From Aureibaculum luteum (GTDB taxonomy: Bacteria; Bacteroidota; Bacteroidia; Flavobacteriales; Flavobacteriaceae), in assembly GCF_003449015.1 (NCBI RefSeq), contig NZ_QRGD01000005.1:62001-126000 (forward strand): DNA of 64,000 nucleotides. The letters are read 5' to 3'. Positions 17,710 through 26,718 of this stretch are shown piece by piece. The position numbers and the translations under genes are program-made. Under the pieces are notes generated by a model that was not told the origin of the DNA, ran no database searches, and saw nothing but the letters and a program-made list of their open reading frames with translations. Every line of letters begins with the position of its first letter. The first letter of the stretch is position 1.

Positions 17710-20073
17710 TTATGCTTTTACAATGGCTTCATCAAGGTTAAAAACCAAACTTGTTAATACAGATAATCCATATAATTTTTCTGCCTTAATGGATCGATTT
17801 GCTTTGATTAGCTCATTTATGTTTTGTGCCTCTTTTTCGTTATATTCTTGCTCTGCATTTTTCAAAAATGATAATAATTTTTCTTTTTCTTCAGGGTCTG
17901 GAGTTCTTGAAGTTAATTTTCTAAAAATATGTTCTATACGCTGTTCATCCGTTTTAGCTTCGCCTTCTTTTATTGTGTTCAATGCTAAAACTTGAGCTGC
18001 CTCTATTAAAACAGGATCGTTTAACATAACTAAAGCCTGTAAAGGCGTACTTGTTTTCTGACGTTCTACAGTACATAAATCACGACCAGCAGCATCAAAG
18101 GTCATCATAGCTGGTGGTGGTACCGTTCGTTTCCAGAATGTATATAAACTTCTTCTGTATTGATTACCACCGGTATCCATAAAATATTTTGTTAATCCTT
18201 GGCCTGAAGTTGTTTCTTCCCAAATACCAGGTGGTTGATATGGTTTCACACTTGGACCTCCCACTTTTTCAACTAACAAACCACTTACTGACAATGCATT
18301 ATCTCTTATCATTTCAGCAGTCAATTTATCTCTAGAATTCCGTGCTAAATATGTATTATTAGGATCTATTTCTAACAACTTTTCATTGGTTTTAGACGTT
18401 TGTTGGTAGGTATTAGAAAGCACCATTCGCTTCATCATTTTTTTCATATCCCACCCCTCTTCTTTAAACGTAATTGCCAACCAATCTAACAATTCAGGAT
18501 GCGATGGTAACGCTCCCTGATTTCCAAAATCAGCACTACTCGAAACTATTCCTACACCAAATATTTGCTGCCACATCCTATTAACGGCAACTCGAGCTGT
18601 AAGACTATTTTCTTCACTAAAGAGCCATTTTGCTAATCCTAATCTATTTCTTTCATACCTTCCTTCAAAAGGAGCAACCATTTCAGGAGCCGCCAATTGC
18701 ACTTCATCGGTTGGAGCATCGTACGCACCACGATTTAAAATATAGGTCTTTCGCTGTGCTTTATTATCTCGCATAACCATAGGCTTTGCTTCTTTAATGC
18801 TATCTGGCATATTCACAAAGCTAAGGGCTTCTTCTATTTCTTTTTGAGTAATTGTAATATTAGGTTCAGGAATTTCATCATAACCTATCAGTCCCTTTTC
18901 ATCAACATGATTAAAGAAACCATAAAAGCTATAATATTCCCGTTGTGATATTGGATCATATTTGTGATCATGACATTGAGCACATTCCATTGTTAAACCC
19001 AATAAGGCTTTTGAAGTAGTATTAGCTCTATCCAAGACGTATTCAACACGATATTCTTCATCAATAACACCACCTTCTTGGGTTATTTTATGATTTCTAT
19101 TAAAACCTGTTGCTAAAATCTGTTCTAAACTAGCATCAGGCAATAAATCACCAGCCAACTGCCATTCAATAAAATCATTATAAGGTAAATTTCGATTGAA
19201 AGCACTAATTACCCAGTCTCGCCAAGGCCACATCACACGCTCTAAATCATCTTGATAACCATGCGTATCTGCATATCTAGCAATATCTAACCAATTAGCA
19301 GACATCCTTTCTCCATAAGCCTTTGACGCCAACAATTTATCGACTACTTTTTCATAAGCATCAGCACTATTATCATTTAAAAAACTATCCAACGCATCAA
19401 TACTTGGTGGTAAACCAGTCAAATCAAATGACACTCGTCTTATTAGTTTTTCTTTACTCGCCTTTTTAGAAGGTTTCAATCCTTTCTGCTCTAGTGTTTT
19501 TAAAATGAAATTATCTATTTTATTTGCTACCAATTCTGAATTACTCACCTTTGGTATATCGCTTTTTACGGGAGGAACAAAGGCCCAATGATCTTTCCAA
19601 ACAGCACCTTGTTGAATCCATTTCGTCAATACTTTACGTTCGTAATCTGTTAAGGATAAATTTGATGTTAATGGAGGCATTCTTTTTTCAACATCTGGAT
19701 TGTTGATACGATAAACCATTTGACTATTGATGGTGTCACCGGGAATAATGGCATGTCTATCTAATTCCTTACCAATAGCTGCATAGGCATTTTCCTTTAT
19801 GTCCAATCTAAGTCCTGCTTCTCTTGTGCCTTCATCTGGACCATGACACAAATAACAACGATCTGATAATATAGGTTTTACATCAAAAATATAATCTACG
19901 TTTTCTGGCACTTTCATCTCAGCGGTATCGTAGTTGTTTTCTGAAGTACTACTTAAACTGTTATATCCTTCATTTTTATCTTTTGAAATGTATTTAAAAA
20001 GTAATACAAGTAAAAATGGCACTATAAAATAAAGGAACCATTTAGCAGATTTACTCTTGTTCTTTTCAGACAT
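17710..20073 (-). CDS. PSCyt1-DUF1549-DUF1553 (PSD1-type) cytochrome protein
   Basis: This 787-aa protein has one N-terminal membrane segment (about 12-30) and a PSCyt1 domain with heme site C73-YL-CH77 and a distal MPP (132-134). DUF1549 contains LTGLPPS and a second heme-type motif C364-AQ-CH368 (AQCHDHKYDPI). DUF1553 contains RVAVNRMWQQIFG and ends with TPLQALVMLNDP-like sequence. The domain order is that of the planctomycete family; no reaction is known. The visible heme sites suggest electron transfer in the periplasm. It is the first gene of the cassette. The next gene upstream is 161 bases away. Confidence 0.92.
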   Translation of the reverse strand: MSEKNKSKSAKWFLYFIVPFLLVLLFKYISKDKNEGYNSLSSTSENNYDTAEMKVPENVDYIFDVKPILSDRCYLCHGPDEGTREAGLRLDIKENAYAAIGKELDRHAIIPGDTINSQMVYRINNPDVEKRMPPLTSNLSLTDYERKVLTKWIQQGAVWKDHWAFVPPVKSDIPKVSNSELVANKIDNFILKTLEQKGLKPSKKASKEKLIRRVSFDLTGLPPSIDALDSFLNDNSADAYEKVVDKLLASKAYGERMSANWLDIARYADTHGYQDDLERVMWPWRDWVISAFNRNLPYNDFIEWQLAGDLLPDASLEQILATGFNRNHKITQEGGVIDEEYRVEYVLDRANTTSKALLGLTMECAQCHDHKYDPISQREYYSFYGFFNHVDEKGLIGYDEIPEPNITITQKEIEEALSFVNMPDSIKEAKPMVMRDNKAQRKTYILNRGAYDAPTDEVQLAAPEMVAPFEGRYERNRLGLAKWLFSEENSLTARVAVNRMWQQIFGVGIVSSSADFGNQGALPSHPELLDWLAITFKEEGWDMKKMMKRMVLSNTYQQTSKTNEKLLEIDPNNTYLARNSRDKLTAEMIRDNALSVSGLLVEKVGGPSVKPYQPPGIWEETTSGQGLTKYFMDTGGNQYRRSLYTFWKRTVPPPAMMTFDAAGRDLCTVERQKTSTPLQALVMLNDPVLIEAAQVLALNTIKEGEAKTDEQRIEHIFRKLTSRTPDPEEKEKLLSFLKNAEQEYNEKEAQNINELIKANRSIKAEKLYGLSVLTSLVFNLDEAIVKA

Positions 20074-20234
20074 ACCTTTAGAATTTGACAGCAGTTTAGT
20101 TATAAAATTGAATATATCACATTTTTTTCGACGAATGTATTGATTTTCACATTTAAAGATATGGAATTTTGATTATTTGACCAATTGACTCTATTTCTAG
20201 AATAAAATTTTACATCTATATTTAAAAGGTTTTA

Positions 20235-21146
20235 TTATTTATTCTCAAAATTAAATTCAGCCATTATAGGGTAATGATCTGATAAACTTTCTGGTTTTCC
20301 TTTGTTAAAAATAGTCACATTCTTACATGATTTAGATATAATTGGACTCGTTAAGATATAATCTATTCGTTGTTTATTTTGAATAACCTCTGTAGCTGTT
20401 TGATAAATTCCAATTAATGCTGGGGTAGGAAATGTATATCTATTATTTATTTCAATAAAATTCTTACTAACATCGATTGCAGGTACTGCCAAAAAAGTTG
20501 AAATAACAGAATAATCAAATTCTCCGAGCCTAAGGTTAGAGTAATTACTTTCATTCTTATCATTTAAGTACTGCTGCTGCAAACTTTTATTACGTTTTAA
20601 TAACTCTTCATCAAATGGAGAATGTGCGTTGAAATCTCCAAGAATGATAAATTTATCACTCTTTTGTTTTTTAATTTTATCTGCAATAATGCGTGCCTCT
20701 TTTAGCCTAAAATCTGCATCAGCTGGCGATAAATGAACAACGAAAAAATCAATACCATATATTTGACAATGCAAAAAACCATGCCAAAAATTATCGATAT
20801 TACGTTCCTTTAGAATAATCGGTTTATTAGAAGTAAGTCCTACTGGATACCCCTCAGATTTTAATATTTGCACATATTGATGTCCCCATTTTAGAGCATC
20901 CTTTTTAAGTTTTTCCTGATCATAACCGCATAACTCTTGTAATGCTAAAACATCTGGATTTTCACTCTTAATCCAATTAATCCAATTTTCCTTTCTAATA
21001 GTATCTTTACCCGAGTCGAAACCATTCCAAATATTATAAGTCATTACTTTAAAATTCGTTTTGGTCTCTTGTGCACTGGTATTTATAGAAAACAAAATTA
21101 CCAAAGAAATAAAAGTGATTTTAAATGCATTAATACATTGTTTCAT
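20235..21146 (-). CDS. Secreted endonuclease/exonuclease/phosphatase-family protein
   Basis: The 303-residue precursor has an N-terminal signal peptide ending near TSAQ. It then has the EEP fold motifs: VMTYNIWNG, LALQELCG (catalytic Glu), VVHLSPAD, ILGDFNAHSPFD, and SDHYPIMAEF near the end. Members cleave phosphodiesters in nucleic acids, lipids or other molecules. The substrate is not evident. It lies 34 bases after a secreted calcineurin-like phosphoesterase and just upstream of the cytochrome cassette, so phosphate removal from extracellular substrates is a plausible role (inference). Confidence 0.88.
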   Translation of the reverse strand: MKQCINAFKITFISLVILFSINTSAQETKTNFKVMTYNIWNGFDSGKDTIRKENWINWIKSENPDVLALQELCGYDQEKLKKDALKWGHQYVQILKSEGYPVGLTSNKPIILKERNIDNFWHGFLHCQIYGIDFFVVHLSPADADFRLKEARIIADKIKKQKSDKFIILGDFNAHSPFDEELLKRNKSLQQQYLNDKNESNYSNLRLGEFDYSVISTFLAVPAIDVSKNFIEINNRYTFPTPALIGIYQTATEVIQNKQRIDYILTSPIISKSCKNVTIFNKGKPESLSDHYPIMAEFNFENK

Positions 21147-21180
21147 AATGTGTTTTTTATTTTTAAAAGTTGAAATATGG

Positions 21181-22260
21181 TTAGTTAGTTAATTTAATTC
21201 TAAAACTATCATAAGATTCATTACGCCAAGATTTTTCTATTGTAGAAGGAGATATGCCGAAAAAAGGAGAAAAAGTTTTTATTATAACGGTTTGCTTATC
21301 AGGAAGAAATTCTAATATACGTAACCATCCATCACCTCCATTTCCATGCCATCCACCTCCATCGGCTTGAGCATTAAACACCATTTGGTGTACATCTTTT
21401 TGCCCTGCATTCTTTTCCTTTCTGTAACCGACATTTTCAGTAAACCCTCCTGTACCTCCGATATGCCCACAAAATACCATTTCAATATTTTTAGATGGGG
21501 CAATTAATGTCTCCCACAATTTTTTACCGTGCGTAACATCTTTAACTTTATACCCTTCTTTTTCAATTAAGGCATTATCATTTGACATGGCTTTCATATA
21601 ACTATGTGTCAAAACAACTCCCTTATGATCTTTATATTTTTCTCTTGAAAAAATGGCTTCGGTCTGCTTAACAATAGTATCTCTTGGATTAAACTCCAAA
21701 GATGCTATTAGGTATTTAACATTATGAGGAGAGACAAATTCATAATAGGCGTTTTCTAATGTTTGCTCACCTGAAAAATTAGGCATCATTCCTGTTAAAA
21801 TACTACTTGTTGATTTCATTTGATTTGGAAAAAAATAAGAATTCAGCTGAGAATAACGATTCTCAGCAGACTTACTACCATAATCATGGTTTCCAGCACA
21901 CAAAATATACGGTACAATGGTATCTAAAACAGAAAACGCTTCTCTAACTGCTGTCCATTGCTGATTGCTATTTTGATCCCCATTTACTCCATCTCCTACA
22001 GGTATGTTATTTTGCTCTACTAAGTCACCTTGGCATAAAACAAGTTCAATATTTAGTTTTTCCTTATTCCGTTTTATCCACCTTGTCATCAATGAAAATA
22101 TCGGTTGATTTTGTTCAAATTTAATATAAGTTTGAGGGTCAGGTAATACAATCATGGTCCATGAGGCCTCATTTTCTAATTTTGGTTGACCAGACTGTGC
22201 ATAAATTTTATTCAGAAAAAAACTAAAAGTAATGAGTAGTGTAAGGGTTAATTTTCTCAT
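21181..22260 (-). CDS. Secreted calcineurin-like metallophosphoesterase
   Basis: The binuclear-metal phosphoesterase motifs are all visible: LPDPQTY, GDLVEQN, CAGNHDYG, LTHSYMK and CGHIGG. I choose ATG 22260 because it opens directly into a signal peptide (MRKLTLTLLITFSFFLNKIYA, cut near AQSG). The longer reading from 22308 would add 16 charged residues before it. The product is about 359 aa. It is likely cotranscribed with the downstream EEP-family gene. The substrate is unknown. Confidence 0.87.
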   Translation of the reverse strand: MRKLTLTLLITFSFFLNKIYAQSGQPKLENEASWTMIVLPDPQTYIKFEQNQPIFSLMTRWIKRNKEKLNIELVLCQGDLVEQNNIPVGDGVNGDQNSNQQWTAVREAFSVLDTIVPYILCAGNHDYGSKSAENRYSQLNSYFFPNQMKSTSSILTGMMPNFSGEQTLENAYYEFVSPHNVKYLIASLEFNPRDTIVKQTEAIFSREKYKDHKGVVLTHSYMKAMSNDNALIEKEGYKVKDVTHGKKLWETLIAPSKNIEMVFCGHIGGTGGFTENVGYRKEKNAGQKDVHQMVFNAQADGGGWHGNGGDGWLRILEFLPDKQTVIIKTFSPFFGISPSTIEKSWRNESYDSFRIKLTN

Positions 22261-22359
22261 AGTATTATGTTTACAAAATTTTACAATGGTTTTATTAAAA
22301 AACGACATCGAAATTATTTTATTAAAAAGTTAGAGTCCTTGGCCATACTAAATTTGTTT

Positions 22360-22796
22360 TTACTCTTTTCTTTCAATTATTATTATCGTTTTTTTGAGCT
22401 TTTTAATACCGATGACGACTTCTTTATAATCCCAACTATTTTTATACTTGTCAGCAAAAATCCTCATTCTTCCTTTTCCTTTAGACCCTTTTACCCGAAA
22501 GCTAATATCAATAGAATCGTAATCATTTGAGTATTGCACAACACCTTCTAAAATAGCTAATTTGTCAAGAGGTTCCAGTGTTCCTAAAAGTGCTTTACTT
22601 CTTCATTTTCTTGTGCTTTTTCTAGTGCATTATCTACTAGATCAGTATCCGTATATGCCCTTGTTATGTCAGAGATGTTTTCTCCAATTTCTGAGGAGGA
22701 AACTAGTACAATACCCATTAAGAATATTGCGACCATTGGAGTAAGCCATTTCCACTTCCGTTGCCACCAACTTTTATGTTCAATTAATTCGTTCAT
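22360..22796 (-). pseudogene. Coa1-family membrane protein, single-base frameshift
   Basis: From ATG 22796 the frame gives MNELIEHKSWWQRKWKWLTP, a membrane segment and a linker, then stops at 22584. The missing half continues in the next frame from about 22589 to a stop at 22360 (GTLEPLDKLAILEG, FRVKGSKGKGRMRIF, SWDYKEVVIGIKK). Adding one base to the A4 run at 22586-22589 rejoins both halves into about 145 aa with the layout of Flavobacteriia proteins annotated as cytochrome c oxidase assembly factor Coa1 family. The break may be a real mutation, phase variation or a sequencing error in a homopolymer. Family assignment is from memory of the N-terminal KSWW...WKW and C-terminal pattern. Confidence 0.7.
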
Positions 22797-22906
22797 ATTG
22801 TTAAATTGTATGTAACTCAAGTTTTTAAATTAACTGTTTTCATAGCATAGAATTGGTCCTTTTAATAAATTCTCTAATAATAGAATTGATTAACATTTCA
22901 ATTCTT

Positions 22907-24304
22907 CTATTTACTTGAGATAGCCAAGTTCCATTCAATTGGGTTGCTTAAAGAGCTACATGCCATATCAGGTCTCTGTGTGGGATCGTTCAGAAAATCT
23001 TCAGCAATTTGAAAAAAACAAGGATTGAACAGACTATGACCTTCATCTGGGAATATGACTTCATAACCGTTTTTCAAATGCTTTAATGCCTTGGTAGCAT
23101 TGCTAACGGGAGTAACATGATCTAAACCACCACTTACCATAAGCGTTGGAATTTCAGAAACTACGGCTTGGTTTTCAATCTCTGAAGCTCGATATGGATG
23201 CCAATTGTTCATTAATTCTATACCTAGGTCAGAGTACTGTGGTATATTAACTGCGATTTCAGATTGTTTTAAAGATTCCACCATCGCCGCTTCATCATAG
23301 AAAGGAAGTTCTTCATAAGTCAATACAGAATTGCTCATAGAAAAATTAATAATGTTAGAAATATTTTCTATACCTCTTAAAGCATTTACGAGAAATTCGA
23401 ATTGTCTATTTTCTATTGCTTCAATTAGTACAGGTATGTTAGCTATGGCCTCACGATTGTAAAGCGACATAAAAAATAATGACAAAGCATCTTGAGGATT
23501 TAGAACGAACGGTTTGCCTTCATAATAAATATCCAAAGGGTCAGATTCTAATTTCTTCATTGTTTTTAATAACCGCTCTTTCAAATTCGGGTATCGGTTA
23601 TTACAGTCTTCATTTTTCTCACAACGCTCAAGAACCGATAAAAGGGAGTTTTCAAAATTTCGGAAATATTTGTTTATAAAATCCGTTTCTGGCGAAAATA
23701 TTCCCGCAAGTACTGCACTTCGAATACTGTTTGGAAAATCACGCATTATGGTCAATCCTAACTTAGAACCATAAGATGGTCCAAAAAGATTCCATTTTTT
23801 ATAACCCAAGGCTTTTCGTAAATCCTCAAAATCAGCAGCATTTTCTCTACTATTATACCCAGCAAGGTCAACGCCATCATTTTTCATGGTTTCCTTGCAT
23901 TCTGAAAATATGGTCTTTAGTGCATTAATTTCGCCCGCATTGTCAAGGTCTTGTCTCATCATATCGAAAATGGCAGCTCCCATTTCGATGCAGTTTGCTT
24001 CTGACGCACCTGTTCCACGCTGATCCATTAGTACAATATCCCTATCGTTTCTAAGAGGATGGTCTTTCCAGAATTCTTCCATAATCAAGGTTGCCCCACC
24101 TGGGCCGCCCTGTAAATAAACGATGGGTGCTTTTAAGGAATCAGGCTTTTTGGCCTTTAATACTTTATATACCAGTTTCAGCGTTCTAGAATTGGAATCA
24201 TTTCGATTTTCTGGCACTTCTAGAATTCCATCTATAACTTCATTTGGAGAAGTATTACAGGCACATAATAGAACTGCCAAAATTAAAATTATCCATGTAC
24301 GCAT
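22907..24304 (-). CDS. S33-type alpha/beta hydrolase lipoprotein (proline iminopeptidase-like)
   Basis: ATG 24304 opens a lipoprotein signal with lipobox LLCAC; the reading from 24346 adds 14 residues before it. The alpha/beta-hydrolase core shows the S33 oxyanion motif QGGPGGA, VLMDQRGTGASE, and a nucleophile elbow GPSYGSK. GGLDHVTPV supplies the expected Asp and DEGHSLFNPCF the His. The end resembles the TAP-like C-terminal domain. About 465 aa. It probably cleaves N-terminal residues from peptides at the cell envelope. It sits alone between the two glycan gene groups, with no obvious operon partner. Confidence 0.88.
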   Translation of the reverse strand: MRTWIILILAVLLCACNTSPNEVIDGILEVPENRNDSNSRTLKLVYKVLKAKKPDSLKAPIVYLQGGPGGATLIMEEFWKDHPLRNDRDIVLMDQRGTGASEANCIEMGAAIFDMMRQDLDNAGEINALKTIFSECKETMKNDGVDLAGYNSRENAADFEDLRKALGYKKWNLFGPSYGSKLGLTIMRDFPNSIRSAVLAGIFSPETDFINKYFRNFENSLLSVLERCEKNEDCNNRYPNLKERLLKTMKKLESDPLDIYYEGKPFVLNPQDALSLFFMSLYNREAIANIPVLIEAIENRQFEFLVNALRGIENISNIINFSMSNSVLTYEELPFYDEAAMVESLKQSEIAVNIPQYSDLGIELMNNWHPYRASEIENQAVVSEIPTLMVSGGLDHVTPVSNATKALKHLKNGYEVIFPDEGHSLFNPCFFQIAEDFLNDPTQRPDMACSSLSNPIEWNLAISSK

Positions 24305-24450
24305 GCTTATATAGATTGAATTAAGATGACCTATTAGCGATATCAATTCTCCCCACCACGATTTTCAGTTCTGTTTTTGTTTAAAAAACCGCCCAATAGA
24401 ATCTTGAAATCTGCTATACTTATTTTTTATATAATATTAATCATACAACC

Positions 24451-25878
24451 CTAAAACTCCCTGTAAGGAGCCTCCAACAACGCATTTACTTCATCTTCAG
24501 AAAATTTAGCTTTTTCGCTATCCCAATGCAAGGTTTTATTTGGAAAACGACCGGCAATAACCCCTAACAAAATAGTTTCCGTTAAACGTGAAGCATAAGA
24601 AAAAGGTGCCGTACATTTATCTTTACCTAAACAAGCATCGACAAATTGATGGTAATGCTTTTCTCCCTCTGAATCATAATTTCGAATGGGCTCTCCCAAG
24701 TTATGCTCCTTACTTATCGCAGCAATTTCTTCAGATATATCTACATATTTTCCATCTACAATTTTTCTAGGTAATTGCATAAAGTGAGGTAAAAGTAAAC
24801 GCCCTTTTTCACCAATAAACATAGCTCCTTGATCTGGCAACTTACCATCACCTTCCACTTTTGTTTCTAAGGACATTTTTTCATCTAACGTTGCTTCCTT
24901 AACTTTCTTAGATTCAGCTTTTGCAGTATTACTTCCTGGCAATTTTAAATCTTCATGGTCTTTTGGAGCTCCTGGTCCATCATACCAAACCCATTTTAAG
25001 GTTTCTGCTGTGAATTTAGTTTGCGGAAATTCATAAGTTACAATATTGTTTTCTGGAAATCCAAAACCTGTTGGTTTTCTGCATTCGTTAAGTATCGTTT
25101 TTGGAACGTCAAGCTTCAAGGCATTGTATGGCGTATCGAAAATATGAACACCCATATCACCCAAAGTACCACAGCCATAGTCTAATAATTTTCGCCAATT
25201 TCCAGGATGATAAACACCATCTTTATAAGGTCTTTCCGCGGAAGTACCTAGCCAAAGGTTCCAATCTAATGTTTTAGGAACTGGATCTGAACCTTTTGGT
25301 TCTGGCCCATCGTAACCCCAATTTTTAGGCGACCATGCTCTTACCGTATGTACTTTACCAATAATACCTGATTGAATTAATAGTGTTGCTAATTTATAAT
25401 CATAAAAAGAATGTACCTGAATACCCATTTGCGTAACCAAATTTTTATCTTCTGCTATTTTCCGCATGGCTCTTGCCTCCGATACATGATGTGTTAATGG
25501 TTTTTGACAATATACGGCCTTACCATGTTCCATAGCCATCATGGAAGCCGGAGCATGGGTGTGATCTGGTGTAGAAACTATAACCGCATCAATATCATCA
25601 GACATTTCTTTAAACATAACTCGATAATCAGTGTATGTTTTAGCATTGGGATGTAACTTTTTTGCTGCTGCTAAATAGTTTGAATCCACATCGCATAGAG
25701 CAACCATATCTACCATATCATGACTAGAAATAGCATTAAGATCTGCTGCCCCCATATTACCCACTCCAATATGTGCTACCTTTAAACGATCGTTTTTAGC
25801 AAGAGCCCATAATGAACTCGGTAAAGCTGCAACTGCAGCTAATGCAGCTGTAGTCTTTAAAAATGTTCTTTTATCCAT
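24451..25878 (-). CDS. Exported Gfo/Idh/MocA-family oxidoreductase
   Basis: The 475-aa protein has an export signal of Tat-like form but with Lys-Arg instead of Arg-Arg (DKRTFLKTTAALAAVAAL). The Rossmann nucleotide site is AHIGVGNMGAAD (35-46). The family motif YCQKP has the catalytic Lys126. Members oxidise or reduce sugars with tightly bound NAD(P), and some catalyse NAD-assisted glycoside cleavage. Here it follows a DUF1080 gene by 12 bases and ends the long glycan operon. The pair suggests a periplasmic 3-keto-glycoside route, in which the sugar is oxidised and then cleaved by elimination. The precise substrate is not readable. Confidence 0.88.
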   Translation of the reverse strand: MDKRTFLKTTAALAAVAALPSSLWALAKNDRLKVAHIGVGNMGAADLNAISSHDMVDMVALCDVDSNYLAAAKKLHPNAKTYTDYRVMFKEMSDDIDAVIVSTPDHTHAPASMMAMEHGKAVYCQKPLTHHVSEARAMRKIAEDKNLVTQMGIQVHSFYDYKLATLLIQSGIIGKVHTVRAWSPKNWGYDGPEPKGSDPVPKTLDWNLWLGTSAERPYKDGVYHPGNWRKLLDYGCGTLGDMGVHIFDTPYNALKLDVPKTILNECRKPTGFGFPENNIVTYEFPQTKFTAETLKWVWYDGPGAPKDHEDLKLPGSNTAKAESKKVKEATLDEKMSLETKVEGDGKLPDQGAMFIGEKGRLLLPHFMQLPRKIVDGKYVDISEEIAAISKEHNLGEPIRNYDSEGEKHYHQFVDACLGKDKCTAPFSYASRLTETILLGVIAGRFPNKTLHWDSEKAKFSEDEVNALLEAPYREF

Positions 25879-25890
25879 GATATGTATTTT

Positions 25891-26691
25891 TTATAGTTTT
25901 TTAATTTTTATATTTCTGAACCAGATTGGACTTGAATGATCTTGAAAACCAATATAACCGGTCTTAAAAGTTCCATACAGTTTTTCTTCTTTCCATTTAC
26001 CAGTATTCTTTTTAGCATACCAGTCTTCTGACCATGGAACAAATTCAACCACTTTCTTCCCATTTAACCAATACTCAGCCTTTTCTGGCGTAAACAGGAT
26101 ACGCGTACTGTTCCACTCCCCTGTCGGATTTAGTTGTTTATTCTCTGGGTTAGCAGGATACATAGCATAATCAGCAGCAGTTGATTGCAATGGGTGTAGT
26201 TCCGAAGGATTTTCATAACCTAAACTTGTGTTATATTCGGTAAGGCTGTGAATTTTAGCATAATTTTCATCATCTATCAGTTGATATTCTGGGGCAATGT
26301 TTGGTGGCCCTGCATTTGGAATATTTTCTTTAAGGTGATAAAATATTCCGCTATTTCCTCCTTCAGGTATTTTCCATTCAACATACAATTCAAAATTGTC
26401 AAATTCTTCGTCACCGTAAATAATATCTTTCCCACCTTTATAATCCTGCTCTAAACCAAGTTCAGTATCAAAGGTTAATACACTATCTTTAACAATCCAC
26501 CCTGGAGGTAAGGCATCACCATTATAAGCTCGCCAACCTTTAGTGCTAACACCATCAAAAAGTTGTATCCATTCTTCAGATGCTTTATTTTCAACCTTTT
26601 TAGGTTCATTATTCTGTGCGTCTTTTTTTATCTCTTTTTTACAAGAAAGAGTTAAACAAAGAACAATTAAAAGTATCATTGATTTTTTCAT
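25891..26691 (-). CDS. DUF1080 (3-keto-disaccharide hydrolase-family) lipoprotein
   Basis: The 266-aa precursor has a lipoprotein signal (LTLSCKKE). A single concanavalin-like beta-sandwich follows, with WIQLFDGVSTKGWRAYN, FELYVEWKIPEGGNSGIFYH, a region around WNSTRILFTPEKAEYWLNGKKV, and IGFQDHSSPIWFRNIKIKKL at the end. The family was found to cleave 3-keto-glycosides made by partner dehydrogenases. The next gene encodes such a candidate dehydrogenase. It lies 27 bases after the GH20 gene in the same operon. Confidence 0.87.
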   Translation of the reverse strand: MKKSMILLIVLCLTLSCKKEIKKDAQNNEPKKVENKASEEWIQLFDGVSTKGWRAYNGDALPPGWIVKDSVLTFDTELGLEQDYKGGKDIIYGDEEFDNFELYVEWKIPEGGNSGIFYHLKENIPNAGPPNIAPEYQLIDDENYAKIHSLTEYNTSLGYENPSELHPLQSTAADYAMYPANPENKQLNPTGEWNSTRILFTPEKAEYWLNGKKVVEFVPWSEDWYAKKNTGKWKEEKLYGTFKTGYIGFQDHSSPIWFRNIKIKKL

Positions 26692-26718
26692 GGTTTGTTT
26701 TATTTAATTTCAAAACTA

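Noticed and set aside
22267-22530. 87-codon plus-strand frame between the phosphoesterase and the short Coa1-type frame
   Set aside because: It is antisense to the second half of the frameshifted Coa1-family gene, which explains the conserved coding signal there.
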